Source: Piliocolobus tephrosceles
Lineage: Eukaryota; Chordata; Mammalia; Primates; Cercopithecidae
Length of the DNA stretch: 64,000 nt
Assembly (NCBI RefSeq): GCF_002776525.5
Contig: NC_045436.1
Coordinates: forward strand, 8,182,515-8,246,514
Reading direction: 5' to 3'
The position numbers and the translations under genes were made by a program. Positions 33,111 through 45,660 of the stretch are shown in pieces. The notes below the pieces were generated by a model. It was given only the letters and a program-made list of their open reading frames with translations. It ran no database searches and had not been told where the DNA came from. Position 1 is the stretch's first letter. The number at the start of each line of letters is the position of its first letter.

Positions 33111-35254
33111 GAGACCTCATGTATCCCACACATACACAACATAACAGTTCCCTTTTACTCTATAAAAGAGTAAAAAAGAAGTTGTTATCAACTTCTAGTT
33201 CATGGAGATACACATACTGAGATTTTCCTGCTTCAGTCTTAATCTTAACTAAAGAGATATAGTTCGAGAAACAAAGGATGTCACATTGTCTTTTTTATTG
33301 AGCCCAACGATCAGAATTTTCTTTTTTAAAATCACTTTCGGTGTTTTGGTAGGAACTCTCTGTGAGGAAGTTTAGTATTGCTTAGTTACAAGGTGATCAA
33401 TTTAAAGGTGTCTGCCTGATGTGGTAATTAAATAATTTGTGCTAGAGTTAATAATTTATGTTAGCGTTAATAGTGTTAATTGGGCTTCACATTTTTGCCA
33501 AAAGTATCTAAGTCAAGATACAGTTTCTACATTTGCAAGAGACACAAATAGAATATATACAAATATTTTTAAAAAGTCATTTTACAAATTATAAATTAAA
33601 TCTTTAGAATTTACTAAGGGCACAGAACTTAAAAGGAGCTGTAATTAAAGGTTCTTGAAGGTGATGGGGGGGTGATCCTTAAAGGTGATGATGAAGAGAT
33701 AGCCTTTTAGGTATGCTCCACTCTGGCCACAGGCAAATAAAACCTATTAAAATTCTCCTATTCTACTGTTATTTCTACTATTATTGATCAGAGTATAGTG
33801 TCTAAAGCGGGATCATTTGCACGAATCCCTCATATTCCAACCCCGCTACCACCTAGCTTTTAAGTGGGTGGACTGACTTCATGCCCAGGTGAGTTCTGGG
33901 AGGCTAGAACCCTATTTGGAGTCTTGGAAGATGGTACCTTCACAGACTATTCCTGGTACCTGTTGGCATCCAAGCACTATTAGAGGCAGGGCTGGTCTTA
34001 GGCAGCTTCACCAAGCTTCTCATGGACCTAGAGTGGTGTAGTGAAGCAGCCTGATTCTTTCACAGTTTGAGTTGCACAGAAATTAGCTAAGACAGAGTCG
34101 GCTGACCTGAAGTAGTCGCTTAATCAAAAGGAGGTGACATTGTGGTGGATGTAGTGTGAACACGCGGCTGGAGAGCCAGATGCAGAGGCAGACATCTCAG
34201 AGAAGAATAACAACAGCTGAAAACCAGACGGGCCTGTGTAAACCACAGCTGGTGGTTGTGTGGACAGTTACCAGATGAGAACCATATGTGCTATCCCAAT
34301 GCTACGATCCTGCAGAAGCTCACCAGCACTTTGATGCCCCCCTGAGAAGGGTGGGAAAGAGGAAACACTCAAACTGATGGTATTACATCCTGAAATCAAG
34401 CTTACCTGCCACTGATTACAGAGCGATCTCTTCAGGCGAGCAGAGTAGAATCCCAGGATTGAGATTCAGTTTAGTAATAAAGATTTTTTTTTTTTTCAAA
34501 CATGTATTTAGAAGACATTGAGTTCATTGGCAAAGGTCTAGTTCACTTTCCCAGAATTTCTGCCGAATTTCTCATGTCAGTATCTCTCAAACAGTTTTTC
34601 TGAAGCACTAGTTCGACTGCACAGTAGTAAGTGTCCTGGAGAAAGTAACAATATCCCTGATCGACAATTTCAGGGAGGTATTGCTTAGTATACTAAAAGT
34701 TCGAAAAAATCTTGCAAAAAAAAAAAAAAAAAAAAGAAGCTCTTTCTAATTGTATTTAAGCCTATATTTCCCCAAATTATTTGAATACAAAACATTTTTT
34801 TCTTTGCCACAAGTATCTATAAACCTCTTTGGGGGAAACTGGTTTTTGTGTGGAAATAGTTAGACTCTGCTGTATTCTGCATGTAGTAGTATATGGTTTC
34901 TATCCCCTTTTTTTCTAATTTAAAACAATGTGTGTGTGATTAATTTCTGTCTCACTTTAAATTAACCAATTAAACAAACATTTTGTGATTACTTACACAC
35001 TTTATCATTCTGGACCACTCTAAGCTTTATTAATGGTTTCAGTTATTCTTCCTTTACATAAATCGTAAGATTTTCCCTTGTATTAATACACACTAACATC
35101 ATGGATTTTTACGTGTAAGAAAATCAATCAATTAGTTGCAATCTACTTTTCTAATACAATTCTCTAGCATGAAATTATTCTAGCTAACATAGAAATAAAA
35201 TCACAAATATTATCATACCTTCAAGAAAATATCCTATATAACATGTACACATAG
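33111..35254. other. Unique sequence, no gene seen
   Basis: No repeat recognised with confidence. Contains A and T runs (34471-34495 region and a 20-base A run at 34716-34735). The 33.8-34.45 kb part is less AT-rich and could be an unrecognised LTR or other old repeat. Confidence 0.45.
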
Positions 35255-35515
35255 TACGTGCATTCTTTAAGATTTAGCTCAGCTGTTTCTCTCTCTAGGG
35301 AGCCACTCTGATACTCACCCTCCAGCTTATGACTTTGCTATATACCCTTGCTTGCATCCCTGTAATATTCTGCATGTACTTTTGCCATTGCACTTCTTAT
35401 ACATAATCACTTTATATACCTGTTTCCCACATTCTAAGATTCACTTTTCTGGCAAGAATTGTTTTGCTGATTGATGTATCTCTAAGACTAAGCATAGTAT
35501 CTGGCAATATTGTAA
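35255..35515 (+). mobile_element. L2 LINE 3' end, sense
   Basis: TTAAGATTTAGCTCAGCTGT, TAGGGAGCCACTCTGATACT, TGTTTCCCACATTCTAAGAT and AGCATAGTATCTGGCA follow the L2 3' order (ttaggtctcagcttaaatgtc..gaagccttccctga..ctgtctcccc..agcacagtgcctggca). Confidence 0.7.
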
Positions 35516-36394
35516 CCATCCAGTCAAATTCGTTCTCTAAATATGTCTCTTCATAATACCTGAGTTTAAATAAGTCCATGTAACTTTGATCATTAATGGT
35601 AGATTGAAATTACTCCGTGTTCTGGTCCAATGGAGAGAGGAGTATTCGTCCTCGTTGCCTGTACTCTCCTATCCTGCAGTTTGCCCTCTGATGAAGGTCA
35701 TGGGACAGTTTGAGGGAGAAAGAGCAGTCTTTAACTCAGGGAATGATTTAACTGTAACAAAAATCAACTATGTCAGAAAGCTGCAGTTGAGAACAGTTTA
35801 AACAGGCTGTAAATTATCTTGTTACAAAGTGACATATTCACAAATAAATAAGCAAACTGATATATTAACTTGATATATGCAATTGCGGTACTATCTGAGG
35901 ATTTGGAGGTCCTTGGATAAAAGGATGTCACACTGGACTAGACACATATTGATGAATTCCATGTTGGCTCCTTCAATGAGAGAATAGTTTGATCAGAAAG
36001 CCACAAAGCTGCCCACTGAGATATTACAGAGAAAAAAGTGGAGATTCATTAATACTTTAAAGGTGAAACTGCCTAATGCCAATGACTCACACAGCAGGAT
36101 ACTGCAGCTTATGTAAATGGATGACTTCATTAAGGATACAAAAATATTTTGCAAATTATGGGAGGTCAGATATAGTGATTGACTGGGTTTAACTATGAAC
36201 TCTTTCATTAACATTCTATACTTTCATGGCAGAGAATTGCTGTGTCCACTGAGACAGATGGGGGAGGAGGAAGGAGGATGTTTTTACGAAGACCCCTTTT
36301 CATGTAAGACACTGGGTGATAAGCTATATACACACTGTTTAAGGCAAGCTTGTAAATAGATACAGTTGGTGTCATTTTATAGTTGAGTGCACTG
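35516..36394. other. Unique spacer
   Basis: No feature recognised. Confidence 0.45.
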
Positions 36395-36625
36395 GACATG
36401 GGGCTTATTCCACGGTGTTTTAAGAGCTTAGGTCCTGAATTGGACGGACCTGGATTTCAGTCCTTGCTCTCATCCTTGTTTAATAGTTCTGCAATTCTGG
36501 GCAAGTCACTCAAGCTCTCTGCGCCTCATTATCCTCATTTCTTAAACAGGCAAAAAATAGTGCCCGCTTCATAAGTTAGTTGTCTGTTTAGTAACCACTG
36601 AATATGTGTGTCGCTAATATTATAA
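36395..36625 (+). mobile_element. MIR SINE, sense
   Basis: TAAGAGCTTAGGTCCTGAAT, GGATTTCAGTCCTTGCTCTC, GGGCAAGTCACTCAAGCTCT and CCTCATTTCTTAAACAGGCA follow the MIR consensus from the tRNA-derived head through the core. Confidence 0.8.
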
Positions 36626-36668
36626 TGAATGACTCAGACTATCCTAAAGTATAGAAAACATTTTCTCA

Positions 36669-36869
36669 GCGTGGACAACATGGTGGAACCTCGTCTCTAC
36701 TAAAAATACAAAAATTAGCTGGGTATTTGTCCCAGCTACTTGGGAGGGTGAGGTAGGAGAATCACTTGAACCCGGGAGGCAGAGGTTGCAGTGAGCTGAG
36801 ATCCTGCCACTGCACTCCAGCCTGGGCAACAGAGCGAGACTCTGTCTCAAAAAAAAAAAAAAAAAAAAA
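36669..36869 (+). mobile_element. 5'-truncated Alu, sense
   Basis: Begins in the left monomer (GTGGACAACATGGTGGAACC), lacks about 80 bases of the head and a few bases around GGGTATTTGTCCCAGC, and ends in an A21 tail. Imperfect flanks (GAAAACATTTTCTC / GAAAAGATAATTTTCTC) may be the target-site duplication. Confidence 0.93.
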
Positions 36870-37424
36870 GGAAAAGATAATTTTCTCTATGGTGAAGTTA
36901 CAATTATTTTATCTATGATGAAGTTACAACACACAAAAATTATGTGAATGCAATGAATGTTAGACAAGATCAATGAAATATGATACAAAATACAGGGAGT
37001 AAATAGATCCTGTTGGTCTACTGTATGGTTATATCGTATGATCTATTGTAGGGTTACAGTATGGTTCAGCATACTACACATATCTCACTTGGTGTTTAAG
37101 AGCATGGGCCTTATTTTGAGCACAGGAAATATGTCATTTTGAATAGTGAGACAATTTGGGGTTATTTAATGACAGCGGAAAATTGGTTTTAAAAGTTGAA
37201 TAAAAATGAACATATATCTCTATCTCAAATGCAGGATTAAAATAAATTCAAGATAAATGAGACCAATAATTGGCTTTCAGTTCCAAATTCCCACAACCTT
37301 TCTTTTGCTAAGGTAAAGACTATCTTTCAAGTTTTTCCAGTTGCATTACTCCTCTCTCCATCCCCATTTATTTGTTGATGTTCAATAGCAATATCTCAGA
37401 ATATGAACTTATTTGAAAGTAGAA
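36870..37424. other. Unique AT-rich spacer with a short imperfect repeat
   Basis: TCTATGGTGAAGTTACAA (36886) is repeated 26 bases later as TCTATGATGAAGTTACAA (36912). No other feature recognised. Confidence 0.5.
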
Positions 37425-37800
37425 TAATTGAAGATATCATCGGTTAAGTCAAGATAAGGTCAGTAAGGTGGACCCTAATCCAGTATGCCTGGTGTCCCTT
37501 TTTAAAGGGGAAATTTGGGCACAGAGATACACACACAGGGAGAAAACCAAGTAAAGATGAAGCCAGAGATCAGAGTGAAACTTCTATAAGCCAAGAGATG
37601 GCAAAGATTGCCAGCAAAGCTCCAGAAGCTGAGGAAGGACTGGGAACAGCTTCTTCCTTACAGCCCTGGAAGGAACCAGTCCTGCTGACAACACCTTGAT
37701 CTCAGACTTCTACTCCCAAAAACTGTGAGGCAATGAGTTTCTGTCGTTTGAGCCACCCTTCCCATGTATGGTATTTTGTAAAGGCAGCCCTAGCAAACAA
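37425..37800 (+). mobile_element. MLT1-class LTR, sense, 5' end missing
   Basis: GGACCCTAATCCAGTATG, CTGGTGTCCCTTTTTAAAGG, AAGATTGCCAGCAAAGCTCC, GACACCTTGATCTCAGACTT-like order, ACTGTGAGGCAATGAGTTTC and GGCAGCCCTAGCAAAC follow the body and 3' end of MLT1-type LTRs. Confidence 0.72.
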
Positions 37801-37913
37801 ATGCACCCAGGTTCCATCGCAGCTAGTTGTGGTCATGTGATTAAGTCCCAGTCCAAAGAACATTAGCAAAAGTATTGTACACAACTCCCCAATGGCCTTC
37901 AGATTAAAAAGAA

Positions 37914-38216
37914 GGGTCCAGCACGATGGTTCACGCCTGTAATCCCAGAACTTTGGGAGGCCCAGGCGGGCTGATCACCACCTGACAGCGGAAGTTCGAG
38001 ATCAGCCCGGCCAATGTGGTGAAACCCCACCTCTACTAAAAATACCAAAATTTGCCAGGCATGGTGGTGGGTGCTTGTAATCCCAGCTACTTGGGAGGCT
38101 GAGGCAGGAGAGTCGCTTGAACCTAGGAAGCAGAGGTTGCAGTGAGCTGAGATTATGCCACTGCACTCCAGCCTGGGGGACAAGAATGAAACTCCATCTC
38201 AAAAAAAAAAAAAAAA
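37914..38216 (+). mobile_element. Alu SINE, sense, with target-site duplication
   Basis: Complete dimer with an A17 tail. The flanking repeat is ATTAAAAAGAA (37903-37913) and ATTAAGAAGAA (38217-38227), one mismatch. Probably AluS. Confidence 0.96.
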
Positions 38217-38499
38217 ATTAAGAAGAATCTATGTGTTCTCTGTTCTCCCTTTCCCACCATCACAGCCTGGAAAGTGGCTATTTTGCTGGTGAGACAGCTT
38301 TGATTCTGAAGATACGGGCAAAAGATAAAAAACTAAAACAGAGAAGCAACGTGATGGAAAATACATGGGTCCCTGGAAGACTACACATACCAAATTGCTT
38401 ACTGTTTCAGACAAGTGGCCCACATCTAGAATATTATGTGTGAGACAATTAATCTTTATAGCATACTTTTGAACAACTGTGTTTTGGGAGTTTTGTCTT

Positions 38500-39490
38500 A
38501 TACCAATGTATTTTATTCCTTAGCTGATACAGCATATTAAAATGATAACTGGGAAAGATGAAATTAAAAGAAATTGAAATGAATGTTGATCTGACCACAT
38601 GTATATGAAAATTGAAAGCTAAAAACCTAGAAGTAGGAAAAATTTTTAAACATGAAGACAAAGTAAAAAAAAAAATAAGAGATAAGCTTTCTATATTTGA
38701 CTACAAATTAAGTATCTGCATATCAAAACAAAGAAACTAATTAAGTAACATAAAACTGGGAAAAATATTTGAAATATGTGACAGATGTTTGTTAATACAC
38801 AACATAGAGTACTCTTAATTCATAAAAAATGACAAATGCATTCCTCATGCTAGCAAAATATAAAAGTGATCAACATCACAAAATTAAAACCAGATATGAA
38901 TTAGACGAAATTTAAAAAGATAAGAAAACATCCACACTTAGCAAGGATCCAGGGAAATGTGTATATTCCCCTACGCTCTGAGCAGGAGGCTACATTGTTA
39001 TCTTCCCAGATGGGTATTTGACAATATGTATCATTGACAATATGTATCAAAAGGCGTAACAGTGTTGTTCATACTCTTTGAACCAGAAATTCTACTTCTA
39101 GGAAAACATTTTAAGGGATGTATCTGAGAATAATAGAAGATGCACGCTCACATCAGCGTTATTAATAATAGCATAAATTAATAAAAAGTCCAACATTAAG
39201 TTTTATAAATTAGTTATATGTGAAATGCCTAAGTAAATCACAGCACATATCTAGAATGTAAAATTCATGTTGTTCAAAAGAAAACAAGGAAACTAATCTC
39301 ATAGAGTGCGATGTTCTACTAAGTGAAGCAGTGATTTATAAAGTAATAATGTACAGAAAATTTATGAAAGGTTACTACTGATTGATCATCCTGCTGGTGA
39401 AATTACGAATGATCTTTAACACTTTCTTTGCTTTTGCTTTTCATATGTTTGAGTTTTCTACCATATTTTGTAATCAGGAAAAAAAAATTT
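38500..39490 (+). mobile_element. Ancient L1 (L1M class) ORF2 end and 3'UTR, sense
   Basis: AAACTGGGAAAAATATTTGA, GTGACAGATGTTTGTTAATA, TGAACCAGAAATTCTACTTC, ATTAATAATAGCATAAATTA and TTTTCATATGTTTGAGTTTT follow the order of old L1M 3' halves. Highly diverged with many gaps. A 16-base exact tandem repeat, TTGACAATATGTATCA, lies at 39018-39049. Confidence 0.75.
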
Positions 39491-39650
39491 AACTACTCAC
39501 CAAAAATAAGGCTACATGCACCCTCAGTTTCAATTTTAATGTCATACTCAAGAAGGTTTTTGGTTCATTCACACAGCATATAGCTGAAATTGTCTTTAAA
39601 TTATATATTAAACTACATGTTACTGGATTGTCTTAATATTAAGGGATAAA

Positions 39651-39952
39651 GGCAGGGAGTGGTGGCTCACACCTGTAATTGTAGCACTTTGGGAGGCTGA
39701 AGCAGGCAGATCACCTGAGGTCAGGAGTTTGAGACCGGCCCGGCCAACATGGTAAAACCCTGTCTCTACTAAAAATACAAAAATTAGCCGGGCATTGGTG
39801 GCACACACCCGTAATCCCAGCTACTCAGGAGGCTGAGGCAGGAGAATTGCTTGAACCCAGGAGGCAAGGGTTGCAGTGAGTTGAAATCACGCCACTGCAC
39901 TCCAGCCTGGGCAACAGAGACTTGGCCTAAAATAAAGTAAAATAAAAAATAA
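39651..39952 (+). mobile_element. Alu SINE, sense, with target-site duplication
   Basis: Complete dimer. The tail is (AAAAT)-like. The flanks ATTAAGGGATAAA (39638-39650) and ATTAAGGGCTAAA (39953-39965) differ at one base. Confidence 0.96.
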
Positions 39953-39965
39953 ATTAAGGGCTAAA

Positions 39966-40552
39966 AATTATTAACTTGTGGAAAGTCACAGCCTTCTTCC
40001 TCTCTCCCTTGTTGTTGTCTACAAAAAAGCCTTACAGCCATGCCCTCCAGTTTGCTTTGCTTTGCCCTGCATTGCGAGCAGAGAAAGAGCTGCTGTCTGT
40101 GTGGGCATTTCTGAGCAAAGCAGGCAGGGTGCTGGGCACCGCCTTCCCAGGTCTTCCTGGTTGGGGGAACTTCACTCAGTAGCTTGCAGTAGAATCTGCT
40201 CAGTAGTAGAGTCTGCTCAGTCTGCTCAGTAACAGTTGCAGTAGAGTCATGCAACTGTTAACAAACTGAGGTAGGTCAGTTGTGCTGCTGATATGGAAAA
40301 ATTCTAACCTACTTCCTGAAGCACAAAAATAAGGTAAATCATATTATGTTTCCTGAGTCCCAGTTTGTACGAAAGAGTGTGTGTTGTAGACATACACACT
40401 TGAATATGGAGAGTATGTCTCCAAGATTGGGAGTTGACATATGAAGGAGGAATTGATCTCCCTTCACCGCTGCCCTTCTCTAGTGCTCAAATTTTTCCCC
40501 ATGTGTTTATATAATTTCAAAAATAAAACAAAGCAAATGAATGGTAGCCCAA
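39966..40552. other. Unique spacer with a CTGCTCAGT cluster and hairpin
   Basis: No gene recognised. Overlapping frames at 39961-40254 on both strands are mutually exclusive and motif-free. The repeat and hairpin at 40182-40260 are listed separately. Confidence 0.45.
40182..40260. repeat. CTGCTCAGT repeat cluster ending in an 11-bp-arm hairpin
   Basis: CTGCTCAGT occurs three times (from about 40196) with GTAGAGTC interspersed. The cluster ends in TAACAGTTGCA (40230-40240), a 9-base loop, and its exact reverse complement (40250-40260). Confidence 0.9.
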
Positions 40553-40920
40553 TACCCTTGTTAGAGACAAAATGTTTGTGTCCCCACACCTCCTAACTCA
40601 TAGGTTGAAACCTGACCTCACAATGTGATGCTATTAGAAAGTGGGACTTTGGGGAGGTGATTAGGTCAGGAGGGTGGGCCCCTGTGAAGGGGATTAGTGC
40701 CCTTACAAAACAGAGCTCCCTCACCCCTTCTGCCATGTGAAGCCACAGTGAGAAGACAGCTGTCTATGAACTGGGAAGCCAGCACTCACTAGACGCTGAG
40801 TCTGCTGGCACCTAAACCTTGAACGTCCCCGGCCTCCAAGACCATGAGAAATACATTTCTGTTACTTATGAACCATCAGTCTAGGGTGCTCTGTCAGAGT
40901 AGCCTAAACAAACTAAGACA
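40553..40920 (+). mobile_element. MLT1-class LTR, sense, near complete
   Basis: TTGTGTCCCCACACCTCC, TGATGCTATTAGAAAGTGGG, GGTGATTAGGTCAGGAGGGT, CTTCTGCCATGTGAAGCCAC, CCAAGACCATGAGAAATACA and GAGTAGCCTAAACAAACTAA follow an MLT1/MST-type LTR from near its start to its end. No internal retroviral sequence is attached. Confidence 0.8.
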
Positions 40921-40944
40921 AGTCATTAAAATAAAAGCTAAAAT

Positions 40945-41237
40945 GGCCGGGCGCGGTGGCTCAAGCCTGTAATCCCAGCACTTTGGGAGGCCGAGATGGG
41001 CGGATCACGAGGTCAGGAGATCGAGACCATCCTGGCTAATGCGGTGAAACCCCGTCTCTACTAAAAAAAAATACAAAAAACTAGCCGGGCGAGGTGGCGG
41101 GCGCCTGTAGTCCCAGCTAATCGGGAGGCTGAGGCAGGAGAATGGCGTAAAACCCGGGAGGCGGAGCTTGCAGTGAGCCGAGATCCGGCCACTGCACTCC
41201 AGCCTGTGCGGCAGAGCGAGACTCTGTCTCAAAAAAA
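40945..41237 (+). mobile_element. Young AluYRa-type SINE, sense, with target-site duplication
   Basis: Very close to an intact young Alu. GGCTCAAGCCTGTAATCCC, ACTAGCCGGGCGAGGTGGC and GAGATCCGGCCACTGCACTC are changes I associate with Old World monkey AluYRa copies. The exact 12-base flanking repeat AAAAGCTAAAAT is at 40933-40944 and 41238-41249. This is the best clue to the host. Confidence 0.95.
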
Positions 41238-41249
41238 AAAAGCTAAAAT

Positions 41250-41599
41250 ATGTCATTGTTATTCTAAAAAAATCAAGGCCATGACATTTAATAATTATAT
41301 TCCTGTTTCAAGATCCAAATCTTTAAGTTAATTAATTTAGTGGACATTACACATACTAATTCCTTCTTTGAGCCAGCAAGGAAGCCTGTGATTTCTCAAT
41401 GTCTCCTGTGGGCGGTTTCTCAATGCCCATAGGCAAGCTGCACCTTGAAGATGAAGTTGTAGTTTGGCTGGTACACGGCTGAGTGCAGCCTCCTAGGCAC
41501 AGAAAATAGCAGGGGCAAAGGCACAGGGCATGGAGCAGAATGACGCAGGCACGACACTGCCACGTTAGAATCGATATTCGATAGTCATAATATTAAATA
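41250..41599. other. Unique spacer
   Basis: No feature recognised. A short duplication of TTTCTCAATG lies near 41393-41425. Confidence 0.45.
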
Positions 41600-41865
41600 T
41601 ATCAGTAATAGCTACTGCTTCTTGAACCCTTAGTCTATGCCAGGCACTGTTCTAAATGTTTCACATGGTATGAATTCATCTACTCTTCCTAATAATGAAG
41701 AAAAGTTATTATGCATTTTTTCAAATGAGGAAACAGAGACTGGAAGAGCTTTAGTACATTGTCCAGAGTCACAAAAACAGTGATTGGAATATCTGGGATT
41801 TGAACTCAAGTCTTCTGAGTCTAGAAGCCCTATAATCACTACTCCAAGCTGCTGCCTATGTAAAA
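41600..41865 (-). mobile_element. MIR SINE, antisense, near full length
   Basis: ATGCCAGGCACTGTTCTAAA, TTTTCAAATGAGGAAACAGA, GTCCAGAGTCACAAAAACAG, GATTTGAACTCAAGTCTTCT and CACTACTCCAAGCTGCTGCC follow the complete reverse MIR consensus. Confidence 0.88.
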
Positions 41866-43424
41866 TGTCCTAGAAAATTACAAGCCATAATTGAAAAGGT
41901 CAGAAAACAGATTGGATCAATTTGCCACTGTGGGTCAGTACACACGTTCTTTCTTTATTGGGTGATTTATTTTTAGTAACTTTTTTTCCTGATCTCAGGG
42001 TTAAATCATTGAATAATCAGGAGATTATCAGAAAGAGTCAGAAGAAACAAATTTTAAATCCTTATGTTTTTCCCGTAGTCATTAATGGATAATTATTCCA
42101 ATTACCCTTTAGGAAGCACTTTGCTTATACGTACTCACTGGAATTGCGTATCATTTCTTTAATTTGGAAAGCAAGTCAAATCCTTAAAGTAAATCCTTCA
42201 CTGTCACCCTTTGAAACACCAAACAGAAGACAAACAAAGGTCAGATGGTCAGTGTGCTATCTACCAAAAGCTCTACTAGCTAGCACATCAATATATTTAC
42301 AGTAAAATTAGCGAGATTCATATGTATATCCCTGAGGCTAAGTTTCCCAAATGCTCTTGAAATGATCAAATATTAAGCCATGGTTACAATATTTCTTTTC
42401 ACATAAACTGGATTTTAATTCCTTGAAAACTTTTCGTGCATGCAAGGTATTAACCATAAAATTTGATTAACTCAAATATCTTCTCCCTGACCCATGTCAC
42501 ATTGCAGTTGGCCATATAGCTTTGCTCTTCTATGCATTTGGAGAACTGTCAGGTGTTTCCCTGTTATTGCAGAATACTGACTATTGATAAACATTGCAAC
42601 CTCACAACACAGGCATCACTGCCACCAAGAATGCTCTAGAGGGGTCCTCCCAGGCACACCTGTTATTTCATAAATGCATCCATTTGGACTGACAGAAAAC
42701 TGTCTGCATGGATTATGGAATGGTTTGTGAAAGGGAATATTCGTAAGTGCTTGCCTAATAGTTTATAATCCTGTATTGAATAGTTCATATACTAATTTAT
42801 TACCCATGTCATGATCCACATTTGTATTTTAGCAGAGCTGTGGCCAAACTGTTTATTCATGCTCAGGAATCACATCAATGGTGGGTTTTACAAGCCTCTT
42901 GGAATTTATTGTTGAACTCAATTGTGGAGCGATCAGTCCTTTGACAGGACATCATACTTTGTAAGTTCAAATCTATATTTTTGTCCACGAGATCAAGTGT
43001 GTTGACAAATTTTTGGCATGGAACTTCTATATTCTGTGTCAAGTGAGACTCTTGTCTGATGCTTTTACAAAGTACTTGTGAAATTGATCTTCCATATAGA
43101 TTTTCTCATACACTCTTTCAATACCTGAACTTTCTCAATAGTACTCAGGCATCAAAAATCAAATCCCTTCAAAATCTCTAGAGGGTCACATCTCCCAACT
43201 GCTTTGGAAACCATTAAACAGAACAAATTCACAGCCTCTCATTTGAAGAGGAATACTCTGGCTTCAGCAATCACTGCAGGAATACGGGAAAATGCAACCC
43301 TTTAAGCTTCGATAGACCTGAAAATCCCTTCAACAATCCCTCCTACAACGTCTTTACTTCTGCAAATCTAGAAATATCTTTGCTTTATTTTTATTTTCTA
43401 AATTTTCTAAATTTTAAGTTATGT
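41866..43424. other. Unique sequence, no gene seen
   Basis: No repeat family or coding pattern recognised. Confidence 0.45.
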
Positions 43425-43442
43425 AGAAATACATGGAGAGGT

Positions 43443-43751
43443 CAAGCGCGGTGGCTTATGCCTGTAATCCCAGCATTTTGAGAGGGCAAGTCAGGAAGAT
43501 CTCTTGAGCTAAGGAGTTGGAGACCAGCCTGGGCAACATGGCAAAACCCTGTCTCTACTAAAAAGACAAAAAAAGAAATTAGCTGGGGGTGGTGGCCCAC
43601 ACCTGTAGTACCAGTGACTTGGGAGGCTGAGGTGGGAAAATCACGTGAGCCTGGGAAGTCAAAGCTGCAGTGAGCCGTGATTGCATCACTGCACTCCAAC
43701 CTGAGCAATAGGGTGAGACCTTGTTTAAAAAGAAGAAAAAAAAAAAGGAAA
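43443..43751 (+). mobile_element. Old Alu (AluJ/S), sense, with target-site duplication
   Basis: Complete diverged dimer (CTTGAGCTAAGGAGTTGG, GCAGTGAGCCGTGATTGCAT). The 18-base flanks AGAAATACATGGAGAGGT (43425-43442) and AGAAATATATGGAGAGGT (43752-43769) differ at one base, unusually well kept for such a diverged copy. Confidence 0.95.
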
Positions 43752-43769
43752 AGAAATATATGGAGAGGT

Positions 43770-45379
43770 GTATACGTTGCCCAACAGATTCAATTTGTAT
43801 AAAGTAACTTCAATAAAATGTAAATTATGATATATTTTCAACATGTGGTTTCTCTTACTTTTACGCACAGTTCCATACGTAAAAGTTGAAAAGGGATCTA
43901 TTACTTTGGAATGTGGCTGCATATATAATGCAACTGCAAAGTAGGAATTGGCCTAGGTGGCTATGCAAGGGTTAAAAATATATCCATCATCTTCTAAATA
44001 CTGACATTTTGACCCATTGACCTTGTTTCTGGAAGACAGAAGAGACAATAATAATGATTCAAAGAGTAACTCCTCCACATTTTTACCTATTCATTAAGCA
44101 AATAATGCTATGGGCCTGTTATGTTCTGTGTAGTACCTGACACTTTTTCTTCCCAGTGTTATTCTACAGACCATACCTACCGCAAATATGCACAAAGAGG
44201 GTTAACGAGAAAAAAGTCCAGAATGTGGAATTTTTAACATTAGTGTTAAAATTTCTGAGATACATTTCTGACTTAACCATCATCAATAACAAGATTTTTT
44301 ACATCAAGGCTGTAGGGGAAAGAGATAATATTATATGAAATCAAAGAGTTGGGAGAACTTTCATAGGGTCAAAACCGTTACGTTTTCTCATTACACTGAA
44401 TTTGGTATACTATGCACTTGAGGATGTTGCACGTTATAAAGTCTTATAATAATGAAGACAATGCAAAATTTCGTAGAACAAATGAAAAATGTTATGAAAT
44501 CTCATGGTAATGACCCACTGAGGAAAGAACAACAGATTAATTTTACCAAAAATGCATCAATGCTTCTGGATGAAAAATTCATAATAATAAAGAATTGAAG
44601 TGCAGGTAGAAAAACAAAGAAAACAGTAGATGTGTTCACATTGGTTATCTTTATATACTAAATCATGCCTTTTACTATGAATGCACATTAAAAACTAGTT
44701 GTAATAGAAAAAATGTCCAGAGTATATAATTTTTTAAATGATATAAGTCCTTAACCAATAAAAAGCTTGATTCTTAATATCTAGTTACTGTTAGAATAGC
44801 AATAATGTGTGTATATCAATGTTAAAGTTTATAAATTATCATCAAATCTTCATAAAGTTATGTTGTAAAATTGATATACTGTACATTATTCAATTTAGAA
44901 AAAAATCCCACAAATTAGAATCTACTGAACATCCAATTAGTAAGCTATCAGGCATGAAATTCCACATTAATTTCATACATCAGCCTCTTACAATATAAAA
45001 AAATATTCTGTCAGGTACTGAAGATATATGGAAAGATAAAAGTCATGGGAAGTTCTAAAATCTTAAGGAAGAAAATACAAAATAAAAAAATGTATAAGTT
45101 TTCCTTGGATTATTATCAACCAACTTGCTGACAATGCAAATCCCACCGGCTACAGATTCAGAGCTGAGGAAAAACATGTTAAGGACAAACATCTTGAGAA
45201 TAAAATATCCCTAAGGTAATAGTAAACACATGAAAACCTGGGAAATAGTTTTTGACCTGAATACTTTTTGAACCTGTCAGTCAAAGTAGCTTGAGGCTTA
45301 TAGAGGCATGGCAGACTGGCTGGTTATTTATTCATCAATACCCATGTTCTGTCTTCTAGGTTCACTGCCAAGCTTCATG
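43770..45379. other. Unique AT-rich sequence, no gene seen
   Basis: No repeat family or coding pattern recognised. Confidence 0.45.
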
Positions 45380-45660
45380 GCCCACTCTCCCTTGTGTTTA
45401 AGTGTGGTCCCCAACTGAGTTCTGGCCCACAGCATGTGAGCAGAAGTGATGTATGATGTATGCCATTCAGATGTCTAACCTGATCTTCCACATTCATTTC
45501 ATTCAATATCTGCCCAAAGGTACAGGCTATAGGGAAGAATTCCAAGGCTTTAGGAGATGGTAGACACACAGATAGAAGGAGCAAGTATTCCTGAACACCT
45601 GGAACAGAGAATGGGCTAACCTTCATTGGACTGCAACCTAAACTTGAACTAACCTTTTCT
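45380..45660 (+). mobile_element. Possible old interspersed repeat (LTR or DNA class)
   Basis: CTGAGTTCTGGCCCACAGCA, TGTGAGCAGAAGTGATGTAT and GGAGATGGTAGACACACAGA recall a common mammalian repeat with 'aagttctggccaatgggatgtgagcagaagtgatg' followed by a 'gatggtagag..agaaggagcctgggtccctga' segment. I cannot name the family. Confidence 0.4.
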
